In this document: positions 1 to 8,488 of the stretch, in pieces
Numbering within the stretch: position 1 is the stretch's first letter
Layout: each line of letters starts with the position of its first letter
DNA from: Salipiger aestuarii
GTDB lineage: Bacteria; Pseudomonadota; Alphaproteobacteria; Rhodobacterales; Rhodobacteraceae
NCBI RefSeq assembly: GCF_003259905.1
Contig: NZ_QLMG01000005.1
Location: forward strand, 1-64,000
Reading direction: 5' to 3'
DNA length: 64,000 nucleotides
Notes under the pieces: model-generated
Seen by the model: the letters and a program-made list of their open reading frames with translations, nothing else
Database searches by the model: none
What the model was told of the DNA's origin: nothing
Position numbers and translations under genes: made by a program

Positions 1-727
1 GCGCGGCGTGTTCCATCAGGTAATTCAGATCGACATCACGGCCCTGCACCCAGCTGGTCTGGTCGCCGGTGTGCTTGACCACCAGGCAGCGGACCTTGTC
101 AGAGCAATGCAGCAGCGCCGCGTCGGCGTTTGATTTCAGCGCGGTACGGCGGCCGCCGCGCGGAGCGGTGTCGGCGGTAATGACGACCTTGGCGCCGCAA
201 TCATTGATGCGGTTGGCCAGCGCATCGGGGGAAAAGCCCGCGAAAACAATGGAATGGATCGCGCCGATGCGCGCGCAGGCCAGCATGGCATAGGCCGCCT
301 CGGGGATCATCGGCAGGTAGATGACAACGCGATCGCCGCGCATGACGCCCTGGCTCAGCAGGACGTTGGCCATGCGGTTCACCTTGTCGTAAAGCTGGGC
401 ATAGGTGATGTGCCGGGCGGGATCGTCGGGGTTGTCGGGTTCGAAGATGATGGCCGTCTGGTCGGCGCGGGCGGGCAGGTGGCGGTCGACGCAATTGTAG
501 GCGACGTTCAGCACGCCATCCTCGAACCACTTGATCGAGACCTTGCCGAAATCAAAGCAGGTGTTCTTGATCCGCGTCGGCCGTGCCATCCAGTCCAGCC
601 GCCGCGCCTGATCGGCCCAGAACCCGTCCGGGTCGCTGATCGAGCGCGCGTACATCTCATCATACCGCGCCGCGCTCACATGCGCGTTCGCCGCGAACTC
701 GGGCGAGGGCGCGTAGGTCGTGGTCAT
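1..727 (-). CDS. acs: Acetyl-CoA synthetase, N-terminal part (cut by window edge)
   Basis: Acetate-CoA ligase (AMP-forming) activates acetate to acetyl-CoA through acetyl-AMP. The first 242 residues are visible. They show the N-terminal family pattern ([40 protein letters not shown]) and the start of the AMP-binding domain ([36 protein letters not shown]). The start ATG at 727 has a strong ribosome-binding site, GGAGGAAAG, seven bases upstream. The C-terminal half, with the AMP-binding core and the regulatory acetylatable lysine, lies off the window. It sits downstream of the livFGMHJ-type genes on the same strand with a 157-base gap, so it may be their last gene. The exact short-chain acid (acetate or propionate) cannot be settled from this half. 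Confidence 0.9.
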   Translation of the reverse strand, partial: MTTTYAPSPEFAANAHVSAARYDEMYARSISDPDGFWADQARRLDWMARPTRIKNTCFDFGKVSIKWFEDGVLNVAYNCVDRHLPARADQTAIIFEPDNPDDPARHITYAQLYDKVNRMANVLLSQGVMRGDRVVIYLPMIPEAAYAMLACARIGAIHSIVFAGFSPDALANRINDCGAKVVITADTAPRGGRRTALKSNADAALLHCSDKVRCLVVKHTGDQTSWVQGRDVDLNYLMEHAA

Positions 728-805
728 GATCTTTCCTCCTCCACGGAAATCTGGCGGCATTGGACGGCTGCATGACGGCGAAGGCAATAGCCCATTGGTG
801 GTGTA

Positions 806-826
806 TTTCAGCATGATCCGCTGAAA
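806..826. promoter_or_regulatory. Inverted repeat between livF and acs
   Basis: TTTCAGC, seven bases, then GCTGAAA: a perfect 7-bp inverted repeat in the 157-base gap between the livF stop and the acs start. No T-run follows, so it looks more like an operator than a terminator. The binding protein is unknown. Confidence 0.4.
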
Positions 827-884
827 CGCCGCACATATTGCGTGGTGGTCGCGCAGGTGTGATCCCACCGCGATCGCATCCGCT

Positions 885-1640
885 TCAGATCGCCAGATAC
901 TCCGCCCGCAGTTCGGCGTTGTCCAGCACCTCGGCGGCGGAGCCGTCGAAGACGATGGAGCCGGTGTCCAGAATGATCGCCCGGTCGGCCAGCTGCAGCG
1001 CGCGCACGGCGTTCTGTTCCACCAGAATCGTCGTCATGCCCTGTTCCTTGACGTGGCGCAGGGTCTTTTCGATCTCGTCCACGATCACCGGGGCCAGCCC
1101 CTCGTAGGGTTCATCCAGCAGCAGCACCTTGATGTCGCGGGCAAGCGCGCGGGCGATGGACAACATCTGCTGTTCGCCACCCGACAGGGTCACGCCTTCT
1201 TGTTTGCGTCGTTCGCCAAGGCGCGGGAACAGCTGATAAAGCCGCTCGATCGACCATCCGACGGGCGGGGCGATCTGGGCCAGTTGCAGATTTTCCTCGA
1301 CCGTGAGACCAGGGATGATGCAGCGGTCCTCGGGGACGAGCCCCAACCCGGCCGAGGCCGCCTGATGCGACGCCATCCGGTGCAGCGGCTGGTGATCCAG
1401 CCAGATTTCGCCGTGGTTCACCTGCGGATTGTCCATGCGCGCGATCGAGCGCAGCGTCGTGGTCTTGCCCGCGCCGTTGCGGCCCAGCAGGGCCAGAATT
1501 TCACCTTCGTGCACATTGAAGCTGATGCCCTGCACGATGTAGCTTTCGCCGTAATAGGAATGCATGTCCCAGACGGACAGGAAGGCCGGCGCGGTTTCGG
1601 CCTGGTTCGCGTGCTTTGAAAAGTCGGGTCTGACGTTCAT
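885..1640 (-). CDS. livF: Branched-chain-type ABC transporter ATP-binding protein LivF-like
   Basis: One of two cytoplasmic ATPases of a HAAT (hydrophobic amino acid) family importer. 251 residues, slightly longer than typical LivF (about 235) because of an N-terminal extension. Walker A is GRNGAGKTT, the signature is LSGGEQQ, Walker B is VLLLDEP, and the LivF-typical EGLAP follows it. It is the last transporter gene of a minus-strand operon, 12 bases after livG. Substrate cannot be read from the ATPase. The neighbouring acs and ScfR-type regulator suggest a short carboxylate or amide rather than an amino acid, which is inference. Confidence 0.9.
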   Translation of the reverse strand: MNVRPDFSKHANQAETAPAFLSVWDMHSYYGESYIVQGISFNVHEGEILALLGRNGAGKTTTLRSIARMDNPQVNHGEIWLDHQPLHRMASHQAASAGLGLVPEDRCIIPGLTVEENLQLAQIAPPVGWSIERLYQLFPRLGERRKQEGVTLSGGEQQMLSIARALARDIKVLLLDEPYEGLAPVIVDEIEKTLRHVKEQGMTTILVEQNAVRALQLADRAIILDTGSIVFDGSAAEVLDNAELRAEYLAI

Positions 1641-1652
1641 CTCCGGTGCTCC

Positions 1653-2408
1653 TTACGCGTGCTCGCCAAGATAGGCTTCGCGCACCTTGGGGTGGCCCTT
1701 GATGTTCTCGGGCGTGTCTTCGACCAGGGGCGTGCCCTGGGCCAGAACGGTGATCCGGTCGGCCAGCGAAAACACCACATGCATGTCATGTTCGATGATC
1801 GCCATGGTGATCGGGCGCGTGGCCTTGATTTCCTTGAGCAGGTCGATGGTGTTGTTGGTGTCGGCGCGGGCCATGCCAGCCGTGGGTTCATCCAGCAACA
1901 ACAACCGGGGTTCCTGCACGAGACACATTGCCATTTCCAGCCGCCGCTTGTCACCGCGCGACATCGACGCGGAATGCATGTGCCGCTTGTCCAGCATGTT
2001 GACGTCCTCCAGCATCGCTTCGGCGCGGGTGATCAGATCGGTTTCGGCGCTGACCGACTGGATGGCGTGCAGGCGAAAGACCCCGTCGCGCCGCGCGAAC
2101 AGCGGGATCATCATGTTTTCCATCACCGTGAGATCGCCGAAGATTTCCGGCGTCTGGAAAACGCGGGAAATTCCCATCTGGTTGATCTCATAGGGTTTGC
2201 GCCCCAGCACCGACTGGCCGTCGAACATGACCGACCCGGTGTCGGGGATCAGCTTGCCGACGAGGCAGTTGAGCAGCGTCGACTTGCCCGCCCCGTTCGG
2301 CCCGATGATGGCGTGAACGGTGTTTTCCTGCACCGACAGGTTCACATCCGACAGCGCCTGCAACCCGCCGAACCGCTTGCCGACGTCCTTGACTTCGAGA
2401 ATGCCCAT
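1653..2408 (-). CDS. livG: Branched-chain-type ABC transporter ATP-binding protein LivG-like
   Basis: Second ATPase of the importer, 251 residues from the ATG at 2408. That start is chosen because AAGGAACGAG lies just upstream and the protein then begins MGILEVKDVGKRFGG, the normal LivG beginning; a longer frame to 2504 would overlap livM. Walker A GPNGAGKST, signature variant MSRGDKRR instead of LSGGQ, Walker B LLLLDEP followed by TAGMARADT (LivG-type GM). The degenerate signature is common in LivG-like proteins of this subfamily. It pairs with the livF product at the membrane. Confidence 0.9.
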   Translation of the reverse strand: MGILEVKDVGKRFGGLQALSDVNLSVQENTVHAIIGPNGAGKSTLLNCLVGKLIPDTGSVMFDGQSVLGRKPYEINQMGISRVFQTPEIFGDLTVMENMMIPLFARRDGVFRLHAIQSVSAETDLITRAEAMLEDVNMLDKRHMHSASMSRGDKRRLEMAMCLVQEPRLLLLDEPTAGMARADTNNTIDLLKEIKATRPITMAIIEHDMHVVFSLADRITVLAQGTPLVEDTPENIKGHPKVREAYLGEHA

Positions 2409-2418
2409 GGCTCGTTCC

Positions 2419-3615
2419 TTATTCTGCGGGGGTGGTGCTGGTTTCGGTCTTGGTGCCGTCGCGCTTGCGCAGACGACGGGCGATGCGCTGGCCGCCTTCA
2501 ACAAGCCCGCCGGGCAGGAAGATGACGATGGCCATGAACATCAGGCCCAGCGTCAGGTGCCAGCCCTTGCCCACAAAGGGGTGGATGATCCCGACCACGA
2601 AATCCTCGATCCCGTCGGGCAGGAAGGACACCCAGCTGTGCACGACCTGGTCGTTGATTTTCGAGAAGATGTTTTCGAAATACTTGATGAAGCCTGCCCC
2701 CAGCACCGGGCCGATCAGCGTGCCCGCGCCACCAAGGATAGTCATCAGTACCACCTCGCCGGACGCGGTCCATTGCATCCGTTCGGCGCCAGCAAGCGGG
2801 TCCATGCAGGCCAGCAAGCCGCCCGCAAGCCCCGCGTACATGCCGGAAATCACAAAGGCCGCTAGCGTATAGGGTTTGGCGTTCAGGCCAGTGTAATACA
2901 GCCGGTTCTGGTTCGACTTGATCGCCCGCAGCATCATGCCAAAGGGCGAGCGGAAGATGCGGATCGACAGGTAGAACGACGCCAGCATGATGATCGCGGC
3001 GACATAGTAGCCGACCGAGAACTGGAATTCCCAAGGCCCCATAGTCACGGTTTCATAGGCGCGCATTTCCAGCCCGAACAGGTTGGTGACCGGGATGCCC
3101 CCGTCGGCGGTGGCCGACACGCCCAGCAGGCGCGGATCGTCCAGCGTGATCTGCAACCCGGTTTCGCCATTGGTGATCGGCGTCAGCACCGAATAGGCGA
3201 GGTTATAGCTCATCTGCGCAAAGGCGAGCGTCAGGATCGAAAAGTAGATCCCCGAGCGGCGCAAGGACACATAGCCGATGACCACCGCGAACAGCCCCGA
3301 CACGATCATCGACAGCAGGATGGCGGGGATGACATTCATGCTGAGCAGCTTGAACATCCACACCGCCGAATAGCTGCCCACCCCCAGAAACGCGGCGTGG
3401 CCGAATGACAGATATCCGGTCAGGCCGAACAGGATGTTGAACCCGATCGCGAGGATGCCAAAGATCACAAAGCGCTGCATCAAATCGGGATAGCCGGCGT
3501 TGAACTGCGCCATCGCGCTGTCTGTGGGAAAGGGGTTCAGGATGAACGGTGCGAAGATCGCAAGCACCGCCACCAACAGGAACAGAGTGAAGTCTCTTTT
3601 TCCAAGTCCGAACAT
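2419..3615 (-). CDS. livM: Branched-chain-type ABC transporter permease LivM-like
   Basis: Inner-membrane permease of the importer, 398 residues with about ten hydrophobic segments. Family hallmarks include [17 protein letters not shown] near residue 65 and [20 protein letters not shown] near residue 290, the LivM counterpart of the EAA loop. The N-terminus [20 protein letters not shown] is a membrane anchor. The C-terminal 20 residues are charged and polar, as usual. It lies between livH (4 bases away) and livG in one transcript. Confidence 0.9.
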   Translation of the reverse strand: MFGLGKRDFTLFLLVAVLAIFAPFILNPFPTDSAMAQFNAGYPDLMQRFVIFGILAIGFNILFGLTGYLSFGHAAFLGVGSYSAVWMFKLLSMNVIPAILLSMIVSGLFAVVIGYVSLRRSGIYFSILTLAFAQMSYNLAYSVLTPITNGETGLQITLDDPRLLGVSATADGGIPVTNLFGLEMRAYETVTMGPWEFQFSVGYYVAAIIMLASFYLSIRIFRSPFGMMLRAIKSNQNRLYYTGLNAKPYTLAAFVISGMYAGLAGGLLACMDPLAGAERMQWTASGEVVLMTILGGAGTLIGPVLGAGFIKYFENIFSKINDQVVHSWVSFLPDGIEDFVVGIIHPFVGKGWHLTLGLMFMAIVIFLPGGLVEGGQRIARRLRKRDGTKTETSTTPAE

Positions 3616-3619
3616 GGGC

Positions 3620-4651
3620 TCAGTCCTCCATCACGCCCTTGCGGCCCAAAAGGCCACGCGGACGGGTGAGCAGAATAATGATCGCGACGAGGTAGATGAT
3701 GATCTGGTCGATGCCGGGCAGGATGGCCTTGATCTCGTTCATCGACGCAAAGCTTTCCAGAATGCCCAGCAGAAACCCCGCGAGCACCGCTCCGGGTAGG
3801 CTGCCCATGCCGCCGACAACAACGACGACAAAGCTCAGCACCAGGAAATCCATCCCCATGTGATAATTCGGCGAATTGATCGGGGCGTACATCACCCCCG
3901 CAAGCCCCGCGACGGCGGCTGCCAGCCCGAACATGATGGTGAATCGCTTGTCGATGTTGATGCCCAGCAGCCCCACGGTTTCACGATCCGCCATGCCGGC
4001 GCGCACGACCATGCCGAATGTAGTGAATTGCAGGAACGCGAACACCGCCCCGATGATGATGGCGGCAAAGCCGAAATAGACCAGGCGCCAGTAGGGGTAG
4101 ATGATCGCATTGGGATCAAAGCCCATCAGCACCCCGAAATCCAGCGAGCCCTTGAACACATCCGGTGCGGGCGTCGGGATCGGGTTGGCACCATAGACCT
4201 GCTTGATGATCTCTTGCAGCACGATGGCAAGGCCGAATGTCACCAGGATCTGGTCCGCATGCGGACGCTTGTAGAAATGCTTGATCAACCCGCGTTCCAT
4301 GATGACGCCGAGGGCGATCATCACCGGGATCGAAAACAGGATTGCCAGAGGCACCGCCCAGTCGATAATGGCCGCGCCCGTTGTTTCGCCAAAGATATCC
4401 ATGACGTAGGGCACATCCACTTTCAGCGGCTTGCCAAGAAAGTCGGTGCGCGTCTCGTCCACCACCTGATGGGACAGGGACAGCAGCCGGCTGAGCGTCA
4501 CGGCGCAAAACGCGCCGACCATGAACAGCGCGCCATGGGCGAAATTCACCACACCCAGCGTGCCGAAGATCAGCGTCAGCCCCAGCGCGATCAGCGCATA
4601 GGCAGAGCCCTTGTCGAGCCCGTTTAGAATTTGAAGGATGATTGCGTCCAT
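3620..4651 (-). CDS. livH: Branched-chain-type ABC transporter permease LivH-like
   Basis: Second permease, 343 residues, starting [20 protein letters not shown], the classic LivH opening. [20 protein letters not shown] and [17 protein letters not shown] are the family motifs. It carries an insertion of roughly 40 residues after the second segment (around [14 protein letters not shown]), making it longer than the E. coli protein (about 308). It forms the pore together with the LivM-like protein. The gap to the upstream binding-protein gene is 106 bases. Confidence 0.9.
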   Translation of the reverse strand: MDAIILQILNGLDKGSAYALIALGLTLIFGTLGVVNFAHGALFMVGAFCAVTLSRLLSLSHQVVDETRTDFLGKPLKVDVPYVMDIFGETTGAAIIDWAVPLAILFSIPVMIALGVIMERGLIKHFYKRPHADQILVTFGLAIVLQEIIKQVYGANPIPTPAPDVFKGSLDFGVLMGFDPNAIIYPYWRLVYFGFAAIIIGAVFAFLQFTTFGMVVRAGMADRETVGLLGINIDKRFTIMFGLAAAVAGLAGVMYAPINSPNYHMGMDFLVLSFVVVVVGGMGSLPGAVLAGFLLGILESFASMNEIKAILPGIDQIIIYLVAIIILLTRPRGLLGRKGVMED

Positions 4652-4757
4652 GGTCCCGGCCTTCGGAGGTCAAGAGGATGCCATACGGTCCCGGCGCGAA
4701 GTCCGGGACCGCTGCAAGAAAGGGGCGAAGCGCGCACCGCCCCGGTTTCGGCAGGGA

Positions 4758-6104
4758 TCAGGCGCCCGGGTTGCACGACCCCAGCGCGCCGCCCGAGAAC
4801 ATCGGGTGATCGGGTGCGTATTCCACCTGGGCGCGCGGGGTGATCTCGACCACTTCCAGCAGGTCGAATTCCGAGGTCGGGTTTTCCTTGCCGCGCACCA
4901 CCAGAACGTCCTTGAAACACTGGTGGTCTTCGGCACGGTACAGCGTCGGACCGTTGCCCAGACCGTCGAATTCGTAGCCTTCCAGCGCCTCGACCACCGC
5001 ACAGGGATCAAAGCTGCCCGCACGTTGCACCGCATCCGCATAAAGCAGCGTTTGCACATAGCAGGTGTGCGCCGCCTGGCTGGGTGGAAAACCGTATTTG
5101 GTGCCGAAGGATTGCACGAACGCCTTGGAACCTTCGTCCTGCAACGACCAGTGCCAGTTGGTCGAGCCAAGGATGCCCTTGACGCTTTCGCCGGCACCGC
5201 GCGCCATCAGGCGCGAAAACAGCGGCACGACGATTTCGAACTGCTTGCCGTTGACCACCTTCTCGCGCAAGCCGAACTGCACGGCGTTGGTAAGCGAATT
5301 CACCATGTTTCCGCCGTAGTGGTTCAGGATCAGAACGTCGGCGCCGGAATTCAGCACCGGGGCGATATAGGATGAGAAATCGGTCTGCGCGAGCGGGGTC
5401 TTGACCGCCTCGATGGTCTCCCAGCCCAAGGCCTCGGTGGCGGCCATGATGGATTCCTCCTGGGTCCAGCCCCAGGTGTAATCGGCCGTCAGATGATAGG
5501 CCTTGCGGTCGGTGCCGTATTGCTTGGCCAGCACCGGCGCCAGCGCCGCGCCCGACATGTAGGCGTTAAAGAAGTGGCGGAAGCCGTTGGCTTTCTTGTC
5601 CTTGCCGGTGGTGTCATTGGAATGGGTCAGGCCCGCCATGAAGATGACGCCCGCTTCCTGGCACAGGCCCTGCACGGCGACGGCCACGCCCGATGACGAC
5701 CCGCCGGTGATCATGATCGCGCCGTCTTTTTCGATCATCGACTTGGCCGATGCGCGCGCCGCGTCCGATTTGGTCTGGGTGTCGCCGGTCACATAGGCGA
5801 CCTTGTGTCCGTTGATCCCCACGCCGTTCAGCGCCTTGGAGCTGAAGGTGTTGAGCATGCCGCCATCGCCGCCGCCGTTCAGATGTTCGACCGCCAGTTC
5901 ATAGGCGCGCAGTTCGTCGGCGCCTTCGTCCGCGTAGGGACCGGTCTGCGGCACGTTGAAGCCCAGCGTTACCGATCCGCCCGAAGGGGCGTTTGTAAAG
6001 GCGCGCGCCGAGCTTGCGGTAAAGATCGTCGGCACCGCGAGACCGGCAGTGCCAAGCGCACCCGTCTTCAGCAGCCCACGACGCGACAGAGTCGACTTGG
6101 ACAT
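4758..6104 (-). CDS. ABC transporter periplasmic substrate-binding protein, LivJ type with Tat-like signal
   Basis: Extracytoplasmic receptor of the importer, 448 residues from the ATG at 6104, which is preceded by GGGAGG. A much longer open frame runs to 7178 but only overlaps the divergent regulator and has no signal before it. The N-terminus contains TLSRRGLLKTG followed by a hydrophobic stretch and SSARAF, a twin-arginine-type signal. The mature part is a periplasmic-binding-protein type I fold (VTLGFNVPQTGPYADEGADE; TGGSSSGVAVAVQGLCQEAGV). This branch is closer to amide/urea-type binding proteins than to LivJ proper as far as I can judge. Ligand unknown. Confidence 0.85.
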   Translation of the reverse strand: MSKSTLSRRGLLKTGALGTAGLAVPTIFTASSARAFTNAPSGGSVTLGFNVPQTGPYADEGADELRAYELAVEHLNGGGDGGMLNTFSSKALNGVGINGHKVAYVTGDTQTKSDAARASAKSMIEKDGAIMITGGSSSGVAVAVQGLCQEAGVIFMAGLTHSNDTTGKDKKANGFRHFFNAYMSGAALAPVLAKQYGTDRKAYHLTADYTWGWTQEESIMAATEALGWETIEAVKTPLAQTDFSSYIAPVLNSGADVLILNHYGGNMVNSLTNAVQFGLREKVVNGKQFEIVVPLFSRLMARGAGESVKGILGSTNWHWSLQDEGSKAFVQSFGTKYGFPPSQAAHTCYVQTLLYADAVQRAGSFDPCAVVEALEGYEFDGLGNGPTLYRAEDHQCFKDVLVVRGKENPTSEFDLLEVVEITPRAQVEYAPDHPMFSGGALGSCNPGA

Positions 6105-6182
6105 GGAAATCCTCCCGAATTTTGAAACCGTGCTGCCGGGCTCCTCTTCCGCGACGGCACCTGCACGATGGTGTGCGAAAAC

Positions 6183-6212
6183 AGTATTTGCCGCGATGGG
6201 TAAACCGATCAA
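6183..6212 (-). promoter_or_regulatory. Candidate promoter for the ABC importer operon
   Basis: On the minus strand TTGATC (6207-6212) and AATACT (6183-6188) are separated by 18 bases, upstream of the binding-protein gene. An alternative -35, TTGACA, lies at about 6240-6245 but has no good -10 partner. Confidence 0.4.
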
Positions 6213-6283
6213 CAACTGCTTTGACTTGTGAAGTTTTTTTGTCAACGACTGAACAATTTGCCATGGCGTTCTGTAAAATAGCT

Positions 6284-6298
6284 TATACTGCGTCGCAG
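6284..6298 (+). promoter_or_regulatory. -10 box and CTGC-N3-GCAG palindrome before the ScfR-type gene
   Basis: TATACT (6284-6289) is a good -10 element 40 bases before the regulator start. It overlaps CTGCGTCGCAG (6288-6298), a perfect palindrome that also fits the PhaR consensus CTGC-N3-GCAG seen at the phasin genes of this window. It could equally be an autoregulatory operator. Confidence 0.4.
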
Positions 6299-6329
6299 AA
6301 AGGCGTTGAAAGAAAGGGAGAATGCCGAC

Positions 6330-7634
6330 ATGGCCCGCGACACGCTGACGGGATCGCGTATTCGCGAACGGCGCATCATCCTGGGGATGAAGCAGGCCGA
6401 ACTGGCGCGGCGGGCCGAAATCTCGGCCTCGTACCTTAATCTGATCGAACACAACCGGCGGAGAATCGGCGGAAAACTGCTGCTGGACCTGGCCGAGATC
6501 CTCGGGGTCGAACCGTCGGTCCTGACCGAAGGCGCAGAGGCTGCGCTGATCGCCAGCCTGCGCGAGGCGGCGCTGCATGCAAGCGAAGCCGGGGCCGAGA
6601 TGGACCGGCTGGATGAATTTGCGGGGCGGTTTCCCGGTTGGGCACGTCTGTTGGCCGGCAGTCGCGCGCGGGTCGAGACGCTGGAACGGTCGGTCGCGGC
6701 GCTGTCGGACCGGCTGGCGCACGACCCCCATCTGGCGGACGCGCTGCACGAGATGCTGTCGACCGTGACCTCGATCCGTTCGACCGCGTCGATCCTGGCA
6801 GAACCGGGCGAGATCGACCCCGAATGGCGCCGCCGCTTTCACCGCAACATCTACGAAGACAGCGCGCGGCTGGCCGAAACCAGCCGGTCCATCGCGTCCT
6901 ACCTGGAGGCCGAAGACAAGGCGGCCGCTGAAAGCGGCACGCCGCAGGAAGAAGTCGACAAGCTGCTCGAAGGGATGGATTACCACGTCGCGGCGATTGA
7001 TGCGGGCCACCCGCCCGAGTCCGTGGCCGGGCGGATCGGCGCGCAGCTGTCGCTGGCAGGGCGGGGGCTGCTGGTGCGTGTGCTGACCCGCTACGCGGCG
7101 GACGCGGCGGCGATGCCGCTGGCGCAGGTGCTTGGCGCGGTGGCGCGCACGGGCACGGATCCGCTGGCCCTGGCGCAACGCTTTGGCACCGATCCGGCGC
7201 GGGCGATGCGCCGTCTCGCATCCCTGCCGCCAGACGCGCCCTGCGGGCAGGTCGGGCTGGCCATCTGCGATGCGTCGGGCGTGTTCCTGTTTCGCAAGCC
7301 GCTACCGGATTTCCCGATCCCGCGCTTTGGCGCCGACTGCCCGCTGTGGCCGCTGTTCGCCGCACTGTCGCGCCCCATGTCGGTGCTGTCGCGAGTGCTG
7401 CTATCGGCGGGGCGCCAAAGCGGGTCGGTCACGGCGATCGCGTTCGCGCAACCCTCTGGGCCGCCGCAGATCAACCGCGAACCCGTGTTCGAGGCGCATA
7501 TGATGATCGCGCAAGGCCAATGGCGCAGCGGCGACGAGCCCGAAGAGGTCGGCGTGACCTGTCGCATCTGCCCGCGCGCCGCCTGTCCGGCCCGGCGCGA
7601 GCCGTCCTTGCTGGGGGAGCCGGGCGGCGTGTGA
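6330..7634 (+). CDS. ScfR-type (XRE plus DUF2083) short-chain fatty acid transcriptional regulator
   Basis: 434 residues from the ATG at 6330, chosen over an upstream start at 6306 because GGGAG sits at the right distance. Residues 5-65 form an XRE/Cro helix-turn-helix (SRIRERRIILGMKQAELARR, ASYLNLIEHNRRRIGG). The C-terminal part is the DUF2083/ScfR region with the marker CRICPRAAC (C-x2-C-x4-C) near residue 415. Relatives such as RamB and PrpR control acetate and propionate metabolism and may sense acyl-CoA. It is divergent from the ABC importer-acs operon, so it is the obvious candidate regulator. The metabolite sensed is inference. Confidence 0.85.
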   Translation: MARDTLTGSRIRERRIILGMKQAELARRAEISASYLNLIEHNRRRIGGKLLLDLAEILGVEPSVLTEGAEAALIASLREAALHASEAGAEMDRLDEFAGRFPGWARLLAGSRARVETLERSVAALSDRLAHDPHLADALHEMLSTVTSIRSTASILAEPGEIDPEWRRRFHRNIYEDSARLAETSRSIASYLEAEDKAAAESGTPQEEVDKLLEGMDYHVAAIDAGHPPESVAGRIGAQLSLAGRGLLVRVLTRYAADAAAMPLAQVLGAVARTGTDPLALAQRFGTDPARAMRRLASLPPDAPCGQVGLAICDASGVFLFRKPLPDFPIPRFGADCPLWPLFAALSRPMSVLSRVLLSAGRQSGSVTAIAFAQPSGPPQINREPVFEAHMMIAQGQWRSGDEPEEVGVTCRICPRAACPARREPSLLGEPGGV

Positions 7635-7709
7635 CCGCGCAGCAACGATGCCCGTCCCGGCATCGACTGCGGGGTGACGCGCTGCCCGGTGCCGCGCCGC
7701 GACGTTTTT

Positions 7710-7738
7710 TTGACACCGGCGCTCAGTTTCGCGATACC
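7710..7738 (+). promoter_or_regulatory. Candidate sigma70-type promoter for the receiver-kinase operon
   Basis: TTGACA (7710-7715), 17-base spacer, GATACC (7733-7738), about 70 bases before the receiver gene. The -35 is consensus; the -10 is moderate. A T-run (7705-7711) after the regulator gene precedes it. Confidence 0.5.
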
Positions 7739-7806
7739 TTGTCGACAGGGGAGAGGGACATCCACGGGCCGTGCGCGCCTCGCGGAGCCTGCGGGAAGGG
7801 ACGAGC

Positions 7807-8187
7807 ATGACAAAACGCGTGATGCTGATCGAGGATGAGCCGAACATCATCGAGGCGATCGGTTTCATCCTGTCGCGCGAGGGGTTGACGGTCGACACCC
7901 ACTCGGACGGCACAACCGCCAACGACAAGCTGCGCGCCAACCGGCCCGATGTGTTGATCCTGGATGTCATGCTTCCGGGCAAGAGCGGCTATGACATCCT
8001 ACGCGAATTGCGTGACGACGCCGCCACGGCGGATCTGCCGGTGCTGATGCTTACCGCGCGCGGCCAGTCGCGCGACCGCGAGACGGCGGAACGCGCGGGC
8101 GTGTCCGCCTTCATGACCAAGCCGTTTTCCAACGCCGAGATGCTGGATCAGGTGCGCAGGCTTCTGGCCTCGGCGCCGCGGGTCTGA
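7807..8187 (+). CDS. Single-domain (CheY-like) response regulator
   Basis: 126 residues, a receiver domain only, with no output domain. Acidic pocket E9-D10-E11, phosphoacceptor D53 (LILDVMLPGKSG), T83 (LMLTARG) and K105 (FMTKPF) are all present, so it should be phosphorylatable. The ATG at 7807 follows GGGAAGGGACG; an in-frame start at 7771 lacks a site. It is the first gene of a run ending in a transporter-linked histidine kinase, which probably phosphorylates it. With no DNA-binding domain it must act on another protein; the FliM/FliN-domain protein three genes on is one candidate (inference). Confidence 0.9.
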   Translation: MTKRVMLIEDEPNIIEAIGFILSREGLTVDTHSDGTTANDKLRANRPDVLILDVMLPGKSGYDILRELRDDAATADLPVLMLTARGQSRDRETAERAGVSAFMTKPFSNAEMLDQVRRLLASAPRV

Positions 8188-8188
8188 G

Positions 8189-8488
8189 ATGGCGCAGGAT
8201 GGCGCCGGACTGCGGGGCAAGCCGCTGGTGTTTCTGGAACGGCAATCCTATCGCCGACGGCGGGTGATCGACGCGGCGCGGGTGTTGCCCTTTATCGGAC
8301 TGTTGCTGTGGCTTTTGCCGCTGCTGTGGCGCGAAGAGGGCGCCGCTGCCGTGCGCAGTTCCAGCGCCATCGTCTTTTTGTTCGGCACATGGTTCGCACT
8401 GGTGGGCGCGGCGGCGGTGCTGTCGTGGAAGCTGGCGGCGCAGGCGCGCGAGCCGGGGGGGGCCGGTCCGGGGGGCATGGGCGAATGA
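8189..8488 (+). CDS. Small two-helix membrane protein in the kinase operon
   Basis: 99 residues. Two hydrophobic segments, about residues 30-46 (VLPFIGLLLWLLPLLW) and 62-81 (SAIVFLFGTWFALVGAAAVL), joined by a short charged loop. N-terminal 25 residues are basic and likely cytoplasmic. It starts one base after the receiver gene stop and overlaps the kinase start by ATGA, so the three are translationally coupled. Its shape resembles the small DUF485/DUF4212-type partners of sodium-solute symporters, so it may be a subunit of the symporter-like sensor next door. No function is established. Confidence 0.75.
   Translation: MAQDGAGLRGKPLVFLERQSYRRRRVIDAARVLPFIGLLLWLLPLLWREEGAAAVRSSSAIVFLFGTWFALVGAAAVLSWKLAAQAREPGGAGPGGMGE

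Noticed and set aside
6105-7178. Long N-terminal extension of the substrate-binding protein frame
   Set aside because: It is antisense to the ScfR-type gene, is rich in Arg/Gln/His typical of shadow frames, and the true start at 6104 has a ribosome-binding site and signal peptide.
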